Below are positions 1-8,170 of a stretch of 28,254 bases of DNA, one piece after another. This DNA comes from SVTX01 sp045542075. GTDB taxonomy: Bacteria; Bacillota; Clostridia; Oscillospirales; CAG-272. The DNA lies in contig JAZQKI010000038.1 in NCBI GenBank assembly GCA_045542075.1, forward strand, positions 1 to 28,254. Direction: 5' to 3'. The position numbers and the translations under genes are program-made. Positions within the stretch are counted from its first letter, which is position 1. Every line of letters begins with the position of its first letter. Under the pieces are notes generated by a model. The model searched no databases. It was not told the origin of the DNA and saw nothing but the letters and a program-made list of their open reading frames with translations.

Positions 1-1027
1 AAACCTGATACTGGAAGGGGCAGGTCATGGGATGCAGAGCGAAGCATTCCTTGCTCTCATCATCGGGATCGCCCAGAATGAACATACCGTCACGGTAGTG
101 ATCCCAGTGGCCCGAGATCTTGTAGAGGTCACGCTTTGCCATAAGTGGAGTCTTTGTAAGGAGGTAGCCTCTTCTCTGCTCCTCGTCCTCTATCCAACGC
201 TGAAGTGTCTGTATGACTCTTGCACCCTTGGGCATGAGAATGGGAAGTCCCTGACCTATCGTGTCAACAGTGGTGAAATACTCAAGCTCTCTGCCAACCT
301 TATTGTGGTCGCGCTTTCTTGCCTCCTCAAGAGCCGCAACGTATGCGTTAAGCTGATCCTTTGCGGGGAAAGCAAGTCCGTAGACTCTCTGGAGCATCTT
401 ATTGTTCTGGTCACCCTTCCAATATGCGCCCGTACACTGAGTAAGCTTTACCGCTTTTACAGCGCCCGTTGAAAACAGATGAGCTCCGGCACAAAGATCG
501 ACAAACTCACCCTGACGGTAAAAGCTGATAACCGCGTCCTCGGGAAGCTCCTCTATAAGCTGGACCTTGTAAGGCTCCTCTCTTTCCTGCATGAGCTTTA
601 TAGCCTCCTCCCTGGGAAGCTCGAAACGCTCTATTCTGAGGTTTTCCTTAACTATCTTCTTCATCTCGTCCTCAATCTTCTTGAGAATGTCGGGAGAGAA
701 CGAGATCTCACTGTCAAAATCATAATAAAAGCTATCGTCAAGCGCGGGGCCTATCGTGAGCTTTGTCTCGGGGTAAAGTCTCTTAACCGCCTGAGCAAGA
801 ATGTGAGCGGCGGTGTGTCTGAACACGTGCGCTCCCTCTTTATCCGCAAAGGTGAGAAGCTGAACGTCGGCATCCGTGTCTATAACGTGCGAAAGCTCGG
901 TCACGTGACCGTTTACGCTTGCCGCAAGAACACTTCTCTCCACTATTCCGAATACTTCCCTCGCGGCGTCATAAACCGTTACAGGAGCATCCGATTCGTA
1001 AATTTTTTCTCCAAAATTGATTTTCAT
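1..1027 (-). CDS. thrS: Threonyl-tRNA synthetase, N-terminal 342 codons (3' end outside window)
   Basis: Charges tRNA-Thr with threonine in the cytoplasm. The reverse-strand frame opens at an ATG at 1027 with an AAAGGA ribosome site just upstream, and runs open off the left edge, so the C-terminal catalytic core and anticodon-binding domain are not fully present. A TGS-like N-terminus (about residues 1-60) is followed by the editing domain, with HTAAH near residue 73-77 and a later CAGAH motif, both zinc/active-site elements of the ThrRS/AlaRS second additional domain. The start of the class II core follows (GQGLPILMPKGA, then the region leading to HPMTCPFQ). A T-box leader lies directly upstream, which independently supports an aminoacyl-tRNA synthetase. 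The family is certain; the only limitation is truncation by the window. Confidence 0.97.
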   Translation of the reverse strand, partial: MKINFGEKIYESDAPVTVYDAAREVFGIVERSVLAASVNGHVTELSHVIDTDADVQLLTFADKEGAHVFRHTAAHILAQAVKRLYPETKLTIGPALDDSFYYDFDSEISFSPDILKKIEDEMKKIVKENLRIERFELPREEAIKLMQEREEPYKVQLIEELPEDAVISFYRQGEFVDLCAGAHLFSTGAVKAVKLTQCTGAYWKGDQNNKMLQRVYGLAFPAKDQLNAYVAALEEARKRDHNKVGRELEYFTTVDTIGQGLPILMPKGARVIQTLQRWIEDEEQRRGYLLTKTPLMAKRDLYKISGHWDHYRDGMFILGDPDDESKECFALHPMTCPFQYQV

Positions 1028-1112
1028 TTGTCTGATCCTTTCTATATTTTGAAAATGGTTTATAAATTTTGTCGGCAGCCTTGTTTTTTGCCGCCACGAA
1101 GCGGGAGATCTC

Positions 1113-1162
1113 CCGCAAAAAACAAAAACGCACCCGACACAAACGTGTCCGGGGTGCGTTTT
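1113..1162 (-). terminator. Intrinsic terminator of the thrS T-box
   Basis: On the reverse strand, a GC-rich stem (AAACGCACC paired with GGTGCGTTT, plus GACAC/GTGTC) with a small loop lies directly after the T-box sequence and is followed by a TTTTTG-TTTTTT tract. This is the OFF-state structure competing with the T-box antiterminator. Confidence 0.88.
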
Positions 1163-1300
1163 GACGCACGGTTCCACCCGAGCTTTTTACTTCATTGATA
1201 TTTAGTTCAAGCAAAAGCGGTACTGTCGCAAAAGCGCATAGGAAACTCTCACCAACCGTTTCTTCTCTGTGTATGTCTGTCTGCGAAGCGTGTTTTTTGC
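1113..1300 (-). promoter_or_regulatory. T-box riboswitch leader of thrS
   Basis: The reverse strand carries GGGTGGAACC (1170-1179), the conserved T-box bulge sequence that pairs with the uncharged tRNA acceptor end. Upstream on the transcript is an AGAGA element and a hairpin GAAAC/GTTTC enclosing GGTTGGTGAGA (about 1238-1265), matching the distal part of T-box stem I. Downstream is a strong terminator hairpin with a U-rich tail. By family knowledge, uncharged tRNA-Thr stabilises the antiterminator and allows thrS transcription. The specifier codon is not certain: ACT within GAACTAAA (about 1199-1206) is a candidate threonine codon. The 5' boundary is approximate. Confidence 0.9.
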
Positions 1301-1315
1301 TACATGATATTCAAA

Positions 1316-1750
1316 TTATTTATGCTTATTCATGTTATAAGCGGAGTTGGGATTTACAAGCTCTCTCCAATCAAGATCGCCTCTGTCGAGCGCCATAACG
1401 ATAACCTCGGCTGTGGCAATATTGGTAGCTACGGGAACGTTATATCTGTCACAAGTAATAAGAATGTCTTTTTCGATCTTGTCGTGATCGGAATACTCAC
1501 TTGACGAGCGTGTATCGCGGAAATAGATGAGAACGTCTATCTCATTATACGCAACTCTGGAGATTATCTGCTCCTCGCCGCCCTGTCCGCTGAAAAGCTT
1601 CTCGATATTTAAGCCCGTTGCTTCCGAAATATATTTTGCGGTAGTACCCGTAGCACATATATTGTGCTTGCTGAGTATTCCGCAATAAGCAATACAAAAT
1701 TGCGTTATAAGCTCTTTTTTAGTGTCATGCGCTATAATAGCTATTTCCAT
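1316..1750 (-). CDS. mgsA: Methylglyoxal synthase-like protein (MGS-like domain)
   Basis: Family members convert dihydroxyacetone phosphate to methylglyoxal and phosphate. The start is the ATG at 1750, preceded by AAGGGGG; the frame is open further upstream, but that part lies in the leader. The 144-residue product has the MGS fold signatures: AHD at 7-9, ATGTTAKYISEATGLNIEKL at about 33-52, IDVLIYF at 71-77 and NVPVATNIATAE at about 104-115. Against E. coli MgsA from memory, the catalytic GGDQQ is GGEEQ (Asp71 to Glu59) and HDPD is HDKI (His98 kept, Asp101 replaced by Ile), with a three-residue insertion before the His. Family membership is firm; whether it makes methylglyoxal is uncertain. 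It lies between thrS and glyA in its own transcription unit. Confidence 0.82.
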   Translation of the reverse strand: MEIAIIAHDTKKELITQFCIAYCGILSKHNICATGTTAKYISEATGLNIEKLFSGQGGEEQIISRVAYNEIDVLIYFRDTRSSSEYSDHDKIEKDILITCDRYNVPVATNIATAEVIVMALDRGDLDWRELVNPNSAYNMNKHK

Positions 1751-1855
1751 ACTACATCCCCCTTTTCTGGACCCTGGATTAAGTATAAAATTATTTTTCG
1801 ACTGTTTATTTTCCGAAAACAAACAGGACCCTACGATAAAATAATTTACTGTACC

Positions 1856-1884
1856 ATTATATCACAACTCTCCTTATTTGTCAA
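1856..1884 (-). promoter_or_regulatory. Promoter of the mgsA-like gene
   Basis: On the reverse strand, TTGACA (1879-1884), a 17-nt spacer and TATAAT (1856-1861), preceded by TG (extended -10). The roughly 100-nt leader that follows contains an AT-rich hairpin at 1802-1826 (CTGTTT/AAACAG at its base) and two GGGTCC copies. Confidence 0.85.
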
Positions 1885-1955
1885 TCATATCCACAATATT
1901 TTTGCGTCATTTTTTATTTTTGTGTATTTTATGTATATGAAAGATGCAAATTTTG

Positions 1956-1964
1956 TGATATAAT
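1956..1964 (+). promoter_or_regulatory. Probable extended -10 promoter of glyA
   Basis: TGATATAAT at 1956-1964 is a consensus extended -10 about 50 nt before the glyA start. No good -35 hexamer is visible at the expected distance. A second TATAAT follows at 1969-1974. Confidence 0.45.
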
Positions 1965-2015
1965 GTCTATAATGGATTTATTTAATCAAATTTCGAAGAA
2001 AAGAGGTTTATGAGA

Positions 2016-3269
2016 ATGATTAACGAACAGATCTCAAAGCTCCGTGCTCTCGACCCCGCCGTTGCCGATGCTATCCAGGCGGAATACGACCGTGAAAGAT
2101 GCGGAATTGAGCTTATCGCTTCTGAAAACTTTGTTTCCGAGGCGGTTCTTCTCGCCGCAGGAAGCATTATGACCAACAAGTATGCAGAGGGCTACTCGGG
2201 CAAAAGATACTACGGCGGCTGTCAGTGTGTCGATGTTGCCGAGGATCTTGCCATTGAACGCGCAAAACAGCTTTTTGGCGCAAATTACGCAAACGTTCAG
2301 CCTCACAGCGGCTCGCAGGCAAATACTGCGGTCTACGTTGCCCTTCTCAGCCACGGTGACACCGTAATGGGAATGAGCCTTGCTCACGGTGGACATCTCA
2401 CTCACGGAAGCCCCGTTAACTTTTCAGGCCTTTACTATAATTTCGTTTCCTACGGAATAGACGACGATACACACCTTATCAACTACGATAAGCTTGAGCA
2501 GCAGGTCAAAGAGGTAAAGCCCAAGATGCTCGTTGCGGGCGCGTCTGCCTATCCCAGAGTTATTGACTTTGAGAGACTGGCAAAAATCGCTCACGACAAC
2601 GGCGCATATCTTATGGTGGATATGGCTCATATCGCGGGACTTGTTGCCGCGGGAGAGCATCCCTCGCCCGTTCCCTATGCCGACGTAGTCACAACAACAA
2701 CGCACAAGACTCTCCGCGGTCCCCGCGGCGGTCTTATCCTCTGCAACGACGAGGAGATAGCAAAGAAGATAAACAAGGCTATATTCCCCGGTATTCAGGG
2801 CGGTCCTCTTATGCATATAATCGCGGCAAAGGCAGTTTGCTTTGGCGAGGCGCTCAAGCCCGAATTCAAGGCATATCAGCACAGAATAGTTGAAAATTCA
2901 AAGGCGCTCGCAAATGCTCTCCTTGAGGAAGGCTTCAATCTTGTCTCGGGCGGTACGGACAACCACCTTATGCTCGTTGACCTCCGTCCTATGAACATCA
3001 CAGGCAAGGATTTTGAGCACAGACTTGACGAAGTACACATTACCGTCAACAAGAACTCCATCCCCAACGACCCCCAGAAGCCCTTTGTCACATCGGGCGT
3101 CAGAGTAGGTACTCCTGCAGTCACGACAAGAGGTATGGGAGTTGAGGAAATGAAGCTTATCGCCAAACTCTTCAAGCTCGTAGCGACAGACTTTGAAAAC
3201 AGCGCGGACTACGTTCGCGCCGAGGTCGCAAAGCTTTGCGAAAGATTCCCTCTTTACGAGAAAATGTAA
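2016..3269 (+). CDS. glyA: Serine hydroxymethyltransferase
   Basis: PLP enzyme interconverting serine plus tetrahydrofolate with glycine plus 5,10-methylene-tetrahydrofolate, the main source of one-carbon units. The 417-residue product matches the usual bacterial length. Diagnostic segments are GIELIASENFVSEAV near the N-terminus, SGSQAN near residue 100, the PLP aspartate in VDMAHIAGL (about 201-209), and TTTTHKTLRGPRGG with the Schiff-base lysine at about residue 231. The ATG at 2016 is chosen over the in-frame ATG at 2010 because the AAGAGG ribosome site (2001-2006) is 9 nt from the former and only 3 nt from the latter. It is monocistronic and ends at a two-way terminator. Confidence 0.98.
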   Translation: MINEQISKLRALDPAVADAIQAEYDRERCGIELIASENFVSEAVLLAAGSIMTNKYAEGYSGKRYYGGCQCVDVAEDLAIERAKQLFGANYANVQPHSGSQANTAVYVALLSHGDTVMGMSLAHGGHLTHGSPVNFSGLYYNFVSYGIDDDTHLINYDKLEQQVKEVKPKMLVAGASAYPRVIDFERLAKIAHDNGAYLMVDMAHIAGLVAAGEHPSPVPYADVVTTTTHKTLRGPRGGLILCNDEEIAKKINKAIFPGIQGGPLMHIIAAKAVCFGEALKPEFKAYQHRIVENSKALANALLEEGFNLVSGGTDNHLMLVDLRPMNITGKDFEHRLDEVHITVNKNSIPNDPQKPFVTSGVRVGTPAVTTRGMGVEEMKLIAKLFKLVATDFENSADYVRAEVAKLCERFPLYEKM

Positions 3270-3274
3270 TAAAG

Positions 3275-3303
3275 AAAAACGGCTGAATTCAGCCGTTTTT
3301 TTA
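3275..3303 (+). terminator. Two-way terminator between glyA and the lipoprotein gene
   Basis: Perfect stem AACGGCTG-AATT-CAGCCGTT at 3278-3297 with an A tract on its left and a T tract on its right, so it can end transcripts from both converging units. Confidence 0.9.
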
Positions 3304-3627
3304 TCCAAAGCATCTTGAGCAGGTTTTTTCTATTCCGTCATTATACGCGTGGTCAATGTTCCCCGCAATTATTTTCTTGGAATTCGCAAGCGATGAGCAA
3401 GCCGCGCTTGCGTGAAAGACACTCCCATTCTCAGACCAATAATATATGGGCGCGTTATTATCAATACCGCTCTTATACTCAATATTTTTTTGCTCAAGCG
3501 CCTCGCTTACCCTCTCAATATCCTCGGGAGTGACTACCGTGCCTGTGTTCTCCTCGTCAGCGTCAGAAAGAACTGAGCAGGAGCACAAAAGCATTACCGA
3601 TAAAAATAAAATTGCAATTTTCTTCAT
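3301..3627 (-). CDS. Small lipoprotein with C-terminal Cys/His motif
   Basis: A 108-residue predicted lipoprotein. The signal peptide (about residues 1-17) ends in the lipobox LCSC, giving a diacylglyceryl-modified Cys anchored on the outer face of the membrane. The mature part has an acidic stretch (about 22-60) and then VFHASAACSSL...HAYNDGIEKTCSRC. This resembles the common Firmicute pattern YHxxxCxxL...A...G...CxxC, often at the C-terminus of exported proteins and plausibly binding zinc. AAGGTGG lies 7 nt before the ATG. It starts 17 nt after the XRE regulator stop and is probably co-transcribed with it. Function is unknown. Confidence 0.8.
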   Translation of the reverse strand: MKKIAILFLSVMLLCSCSVLSDADEENTGTVVTPEDIERVSEALEQKNIEYKSGIDNNAPIYYWSENGSVFHASAACSSLANSKKIIAGNIDHAYNDGIEKTCSRCFG

Positions 3628-3644
3628 AGTCCCGCCACCTTGCG

Positions 3645-4523
3645 TCAGATATCCGACAGCATATATTCAAGCAAGGACATTTTATTTTGCGAATGCTCGT
3701 ACGCTCCGCGGAAATCCTGAGTCTCTCTGCAGCATACCTCAAGGTCAGCGCTTGCGAGATAAAGCAATATTTTGGAGGGCACTTCCTCGGAATTGATAAG
3801 TCTTTTAAGTATTTCAAGCGCGCCCGCATAATTGCCATCCGATATCTGCTTTTTTGCTTCTATATGCATTCTATAAAGCTTTTCCTCCGGGATCGCCTCG
3901 TCAAAGCAATCAGATTCAAGACTGTTGAGCGCGATAATATACTTGCAAAACGAATTCTCAAATGCAGATACGGTGTACCTCAGATCACTTATATCCTCGT
4001 ATATCTCAATACAATCAAGTGTAGGCGAGATATCTCTCAGAAAATTCAGCGCAACGTACGCGCAGTTTTTCACAGATACCGTATCATATACGGTGGACTC
4101 CGAGTGAAGTATCGCCGAATCTATTTCTTCGCAAGCCCGACGGAGCCTTCCGTCGCATATATTCTCTATTGCAAGATTTATGGAGCAGCTCGCAAGAATA
4201 AGCTTTATTTCGTCATCCGCCTCGTCAAGCTCGGACAAGCACAGATCTCTGCATATTTCAAAGCTCTTATCCGTAAAGGCTTTTTTGATGTTCTTCATTA
4301 TTGCGGTCTTTTTATATATGAAGTTATCGCTCTCGTCCGCGAGTAAAAATCCTGCCGAAACGCCAAGCCTTTTCGATAAGTAGATTACCGTACTTAGCGA
4401 CGGCAAAGCTATACCGTTCTCTATCTGGCTGAGCATATTTCTTGTTATCTCACTGCCCGCAAGCTCAGACTGTGTCATCAGCTTTTCGGTCCTCAGTTGC
4501 CTTATTTTATTTCCAATATCCAT
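3645..4523 (-). CDS. XRE-family transcriptional regulator with TPR-like C-terminal region
   Basis: A 292-residue DNA-binding regulator. Residues about 5-60 form a Cro/CI helix-turn-helix (IRQLRTEKLMTQSELA, then NMLSQIENGIALPSLSTVIYLSKRLGVS). The remaining roughly 220 residues are helical and resemble the TPR-like sensor halves of RRNPP/Rgg-type regulators, though no individual TPR motif is clean, so a peptide-sensing role is only an analogy. The ATG at 4523 follows a GAGGT ribosome site. A consensus promoter lies upstream, and a palindrome sits between promoter and start, suggesting autoregulation. It is followed at once by a small lipoprotein gene, its most likely partner or target. Confidence 0.87.
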   Translation of the reverse strand: MDIGNKIRQLRTEKLMTQSELAGSEITRNMLSQIENGIALPSLSTVIYLSKRLGVSAGFLLADESDNFIYKKTAIMKNIKKAFTDKSFEICRDLCLSELDEADDEIKLILASCSINLAIENICDGRLRRACEEIDSAILHSESTVYDTVSVKNCAYVALNFLRDISPTLDCIEIYEDISDLRYTVSAFENSFCKYIIALNSLESDCFDEAIPEEKLYRMHIEAKKQISDGNYAGALEILKRLINSEEVPSKILLYLASADLEVCCRETQDFRGAYEHSQNKMSLLEYMLSDI

Positions 4524-4535
4524 TCCGACCTCATA

Positions 4536-4550
4536 GTAAATTTGATTTAC
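4536..4550. promoter_or_regulatory. Candidate operator palindrome of the XRE regulator
   Basis: GTAAATTTGATTTAC is an inverted repeat with 6-bp arms and a 3-bp centre. It lies just downstream of the -10 box and upstream of the ribosome site, a placement typical of autorepression. Confidence 0.5.
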
Positions 4551-4556
4551 TTTTTG

Positions 4557-4585
4557 ATTATATCACACTCGGAAATAAATTGCAA
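4557..4585 (-). promoter_or_regulatory. Promoter of the XRE regulator-lipoprotein operon
   Basis: On the reverse strand TTGCAA (4580-4585), 17-nt spacer, TATAAT (4557-4562) with an upstream TG, an extended -10. Confidence 0.8.
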
Positions 4586-4597
4586 TAGGTTTGACAT

Positions 4598-4630
4598 AAA
4601 AAAACAGCGGCCGACGGCCGCTGTTTTTTT
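4598..4630 (-). terminator. Terminator after the sugar ABC ATPase gene
   Basis: Perfect stem AACAGCGGCC-GAC-GGCCGCTGTT with A and T tracts on both sides, placed 6 nt beyond the stop codon of the ABC ATPase. It insulates the XRE operon promoter. Confidence 0.92.
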
Positions 4631-4635
4631 ATGTA

Positions 4636-5745
4636 TTAGTGAACTATGCACCTTTCTGTGTCCTTATCAAAGATATGCATTCTGGAAGTGTCGAATGTAA
4701 GCTTGATGGTGTCGCCTGCGCGGGATCTGGATCTGGGAGATACGCGAGCGATGAGGTTTGTCTCGCCAATGGTGAGGTAGAGATAGATCTCTGCACCCAT
4801 AAGCTCTGTAACGTCAACATACGCCTCAACGGTGTTGTCATCGCATGCCTCTGTTGCACCGTCGTCAATGTTCTCAGGACGGATACCGACAACGACCTCC
4901 TGACCGATATATTCCTGAAGCTCTGCGGCATTTGCCTTGTCTTCGGGAACCTTAATGGTGTGATTCTCTTCAAATGTGAAGTAAACTCCGTCGTCCTTCT
5001 TTTCAAGCACGCCGTTGATGAAGTTCATCTGAGGTGTTCCGATAAAGCCTGCAACGAAGATGTTAACGGGCTTGTCGTAAAGGTTCTGAGGAGTATCTAC
5101 CTGCTGGATAAGACCATCCTTCATAACTACGATTCTCGTAGCCATGGTCATAGCCTCTACCTGGTCGTGAGTAACGTAGATAAACGTTGTCTGGAGTCTG
5201 TTATGAAGCTTTGTAAGCTCGGTTCTCATGGTTGCACGGAGCTTTGCGTCAAGGTTTGACAAGGGCTCGTCAAGAAGGAATACCATGGGGTTACGGACGA
5301 TTGCACGTCCGAGCGCAACTCTCTGCTTCTGACCACCCGAAAGAGCCTTGGGCTTACGGTCGAGAAGGTGTGTGATATCGAGTATTCTTGCTGCTTCCTC
5401 AACGCGGCGCTTTATCTCGTCCTTAGGAGTCTTGTTGAGCTTAAGACCAAACGCCATATTCTCGGAAACTGTCATATGAGGATAAAGAGCGTAGTTCTGG
5501 AACACCATCGCGATGTTTCTGTCCTTAGGAGCTACGTCGTTAACGAGTCTGTCACCAATGAAGAGCTCTCCTTCTGTAATTTCCTCAAGACCTGCTATCA
5601 TACGCAGGGTTGTGGACTTACCGCAACCTGAAGGTCCAACAAGAACGATAAATTCCTTGTCCTTGATCTCAAGGTTGAAGTCGGAAACGGCGGTAACGCC
5701 ACCGGGGTATTTCTTATAAATGTGTCTGAGTGACAAGCTTGCCAT
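4636..5745 (-). CDS. ugpC: Sugar ABC transporter ATP-binding protein, MsmK/UgpC/MalK type
   Basis: Cytoplasmic ATPase that powers carbohydrate ABC importers; MsmK-type subunits often serve several permeases, which fits the absence of permease or binding-protein genes nearby. At 369 residues it has the usual length. Visible motifs are Walker A GPSGCGKS (37-44), Q-loop Q83, signature LSGGQKQR (135-142), Walker B MVFLLDEP (154-161), the D-loop SNLDAK and H-loop His193. After about residue 235 comes the regulatory TOBE/OB region typical of CUT1-family ATPases (GIRPENI). AGGAGG lies at a good distance before the ATG. The choice among msmK, ugpC and malK is not decidable from sequence alone. Confidence 0.95.
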   Translation of the reverse strand: MASLSLRHIYKKYPGGVTAVSDFNLEIKDKEFIVLVGPSGCGKSTTLRMIAGLEEITEGELFIGDRLVNDVAPKDRNIAMVFQNYALYPHMTVSENMAFGLKLNKTPKDEIKRRVEEAARILDITHLLDRKPKALSGGQKQRVALGRAIVRNPMVFLLDEPLSNLDAKLRATMRTELTKLHNRLQTTFIYVTHDQVEAMTMATRIVVMKDGLIQQVDTPQNLYDKPVNIFVAGFIGTPQMNFINGVLEKKDDGVYFTFEENHTIKVPEDKANAAELQEYIGQEVVVGIRPENIDDGATEACDDNTVEAYVDVTELMGAEIYLYLTIGETNLIARVSPRSRSRAGDTIKLTFDTSRMHIFDKDTERCIVH

Positions 5746-5791
5746 GGGGTTTTCCTCCTGAAAATTTAAAACTTTTGACCGATTTTACAAT

Positions 5792-5819
5792 CTTATACTA
5801 TCAACAATAATTGTACCAA
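5792..5819 (-). promoter_or_regulatory. Possible promoter of the sugar ABC ATPase gene
   Basis: On the reverse strand TTGGTA (5814-5819), 16-nt spacer, TATAAG (5792-5797), in an AT-rich 200-nt gap. The match is moderate. Confidence 0.45.
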
Positions 5820-5950
5820 AAATTGCACAATTTTTAAAGAGCCTAAATAACTAAAATTATTCTAAACTCTTTGTGCAAATGTCACAAAAAGTCGATAATC
5901 ACCCGCTTGATCGGGCTTTTTCTTCCTCGTGAGAGTAAATAATAAATACA

Positions 5951-8104
5951 TCAAAGCTTCATTGTAAGAGCTATTCTCTTTTTCTTAACGTCGACGCTAA
6001 GCACCTTTACCTTTACAACATCGCCAACCGAAAGCTTTTCGGAGGGGTGTTTGATAAACTTGTCGCATATCTGCGAGATGTGAACAAGACCGTCCTGATG
6101 CACGCCGATATCCACGAAGGCGCCAAAGTCGATAACGTTTCTTACAGTTCCCGTAAGCACCATATCAGGCTTGAGGTCCTCTATATCGAGAACGTCGTCT
6201 CGAAGAATGGGAGGCACAAAGGAATCACGCACGTCACGGCCGGGCTTTTCAAGCTCTCCGATAATATCAATAAGCGTAGGCTCACCAACACCGAGCTGAT
6301 CGCATACCTTCTTTATTCCCTTCTTTTCAACGTCGCGGCGAAGGAATTTTACCTGATTGTGAGCCACGTCGTCGGTGGTGTATCCGAACATCGAAAGCAG
6401 CGCCTTTGTTACCTCGTATGACTCGGGGTGAACGCCCGTGTTATCAAGTATTTCTTTGGATCCGGGTACACGCAAAAATCCCGCGCACTGCTCAAATGCC
6501 TTGTCTCCTATTCTGGGGACCTTTTTAAGCTGAGTACGGGAGGTGAACTCACCGTTCTCTTCTCTGTATTTTACAATGTTCTTTGCGCTTGTGGTGTTTA
6601 TTCCCGAAATATAGGAAAGCAAGGAGTAAGACGCGGTGTTTACGTCTATTCCGACCGCATTTACGCAATCCTCAACAACGCCCGTGAGAGCGGTATCGAG
6701 ACGCGCGGGTTTCATATCATGCTGATACTGTCCTACACCTATAGATTTGGGATCGATCTTTACAAGCTCCGCGAGGGGGTCCTGGAGACGTCGCGCGATG
6801 GATACCGCGGAACGCTGCATAACGTCGAAATCGGGAAATTCCTCGGTCGCGAGCTTAGACGCGGAATAAATGGACGCGCCCGCCTCGTTAACAACGATAT
6901 ACTTGCATCCCGATTCGGGTATCTCCTTGAGAAGTCCCGCGCAGAATATCTCACTTTCCTTGGATGCAGTTCCGTTGCCTATTGCGATAACGTCGACGTG
7001 GTGCTTTTTGATAAGCATCTTCATGATCCTTGTTGCTTCCTCGGTGCGGGAACGGGGCTTTGTGGGGTATATTACGGCGGTGTCAAGCACCTTTCCTGTT
7101 TTATCTACTACCGCAAGCTTACAGCCGTTGACATATCCGGGGTCAAAGCCAAGCACCGTCTTACCCTTAAGGGGCGACTGCATAAGAAGATGTCCGAGGT
7201 TATCAGAGAATACCTTTATTGCTCCCTCACTTGCTACATCAAACATGTCATTTCTTATCTCGCGCTCAATTGAGGGTGCGATAAGTCTTTCGTATCCATC
7301 AATAACCGCTCCCGACACGTACTTATACGCGGGGCTTGTGGGCTCGGTAATTACACATGCTAAAAGGAAGTTGAGAACTATATCAAGAGAAACAACTACG
7401 TTTACCTTCAAAAACTCCTCTTTTTCTCCTCTGTTGATAGCAAGGATCCTGTGGCCAGGTATCTTTTTGAGGGGCTCGCTGTATTCATAATACTGCGCGT
7501 AGACCGAGTCCTCGTCCTTTGCGTTGCATACGTTGAGAAGGCCGTGCTCGAATGTCTGAGCGCGGACGGACTTTCTGTATTCCGCGTTATCGGATACCAT
7601 CTCGGCTATAATGTCGCAAGCTCCTGCAAGCGCCTCCTCGGCAGATGCGACCTCAAGCTCGGCATTTATATATTCTGCCGCTATCTCCTCAATAGTGGGC
7701 TGATATTCCTTTCTCTGCTCCATAAGAATGAGCGCGAGAGGCTCAAGTCCCTTTGCCTTTGCAACCGACGCGCGTGTCTTTCTCTTGGGACGGAAGGGAC
7801 GGTAAATGTCGTCAACCTCGGTAATGGTGACAGCATTCATAATTGCCTGCTCTATCTCGGGAGTAAGATTTCCCTGCGCCTCGATAAGAGAGCGTACCTC
7901 TTCCTTTCTCTTTTCTATATTGCGAAGATATTCAAGTCTGTCGTTAAGATTACGGAGTGTCTCATCGTCAAGGCTTCCCGTGACTTCCTTACGGTATCTT
8001 GCGATAAAAGGAATGGTGTCGCCGCCGTCGATAAGCTCAACTGTCCTTTGAACCTGCTCCTCCTTGAGCTTGAATTCTTCTGCTAATTTTTTGATGATAT
8101 CCAT
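5951..8104 (-). CDS. tex: Tex family RNA-binding transcription accessory protein
   Basis: Cytoplasmic nucleic-acid-binding protein related to eukaryotic Spt6, conserved across bacteria. Its 717 residues match the normal length. The order of domains is typical: an N-terminal helical region (EEQVQRTVELIDGGDTIPFIARYRKE is spread over residues about 16-41), a YqgF-like RNase H fold from about residue 318 (LGFDPG, then IAIGNGTASKESE), a double helix-hairpin-helix region near 490-560 (VNTASYSLLSYISGI) and a C-terminal S1 domain from about 645 (GTVRNVIDFGAFVDIGVHQDG). AAAGGAAC precedes the ATG. Its neighbours on the same strand appear to have separate promoters. Identification is secure; its precise physiological role in Clostridia is not known. 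Confidence 0.96.
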   Translation of the reverse strand: MDIIKKLAEEFKLKEEQVQRTVELIDGGDTIPFIARYRKEVTGSLDDETLRNLNDRLEYLRNIEKRKEEVRSLIEAQGNLTPEIEQAIMNAVTITEVDDIYRPFRPKRKTRASVAKAKGLEPLALILMEQRKEYQPTIEEIAAEYINAELEVASAEEALAGACDIIAEMVSDNAEYRKSVRAQTFEHGLLNVCNAKDEDSVYAQYYEYSEPLKKIPGHRILAINRGEKEEFLKVNVVVSLDIVLNFLLACVITEPTSPAYKYVSGAVIDGYERLIAPSIEREIRNDMFDVASEGAIKVFSDNLGHLLMQSPLKGKTVLGFDPGYVNGCKLAVVDKTGKVLDTAVIYPTKPRSRTEEATRIMKMLIKKHHVDVIAIGNGTASKESEIFCAGLLKEIPESGCKYIVVNEAGASIYSASKLATEEFPDFDVMQRSAVSIARRLQDPLAELVKIDPKSIGVGQYQHDMKPARLDTALTGVVEDCVNAVGIDVNTASYSLLSYISGINTTSAKNIVKYREENGEFTSRTQLKKVPRIGDKAFEQCAGFLRVPGSKEILDNTGVHPESYEVTKALLSMFGYTTDDVAHNQVKFLRRDVEKKGIKKVCDQLGVGEPTLIDIIGELEKPGRDVRDSFVPPILRDDVLDIEDLKPDMVLTGTVRNVIDFGAFVDIGVHQDGLVHISQICDKFIKHPSEKLSVGDVVKVKVLSVDVKKKRIALTMKL

Positions 8105-8170
8105 TTATTTTGTTCCTTTCGGGTTTTGGTATGTTGTATGTTCTTGCGAATCGCAATGATTTTTTTAATA

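Noticed and set aside
32..1198. Plus-strand open frames opposite thrS
   Set aside because: They are shadows of the thrS gene: no ribosome sites or recognisable domains, while the minus strand encodes ThrRS and its T-box.
5895..5935. Possible terminator after tex (CCCGCTTGATCGGG followed by CTTTTTCTT)
   Set aside because: Short stem, and the T tract is on the plus side while tex is on the minus strand; not convincing.
8144..8156. Palindrome TTGCGAATCGCAA upstream of tex
   Set aside because: It could be an operator, but it is short, a single copy, and no promoter could be placed with it.
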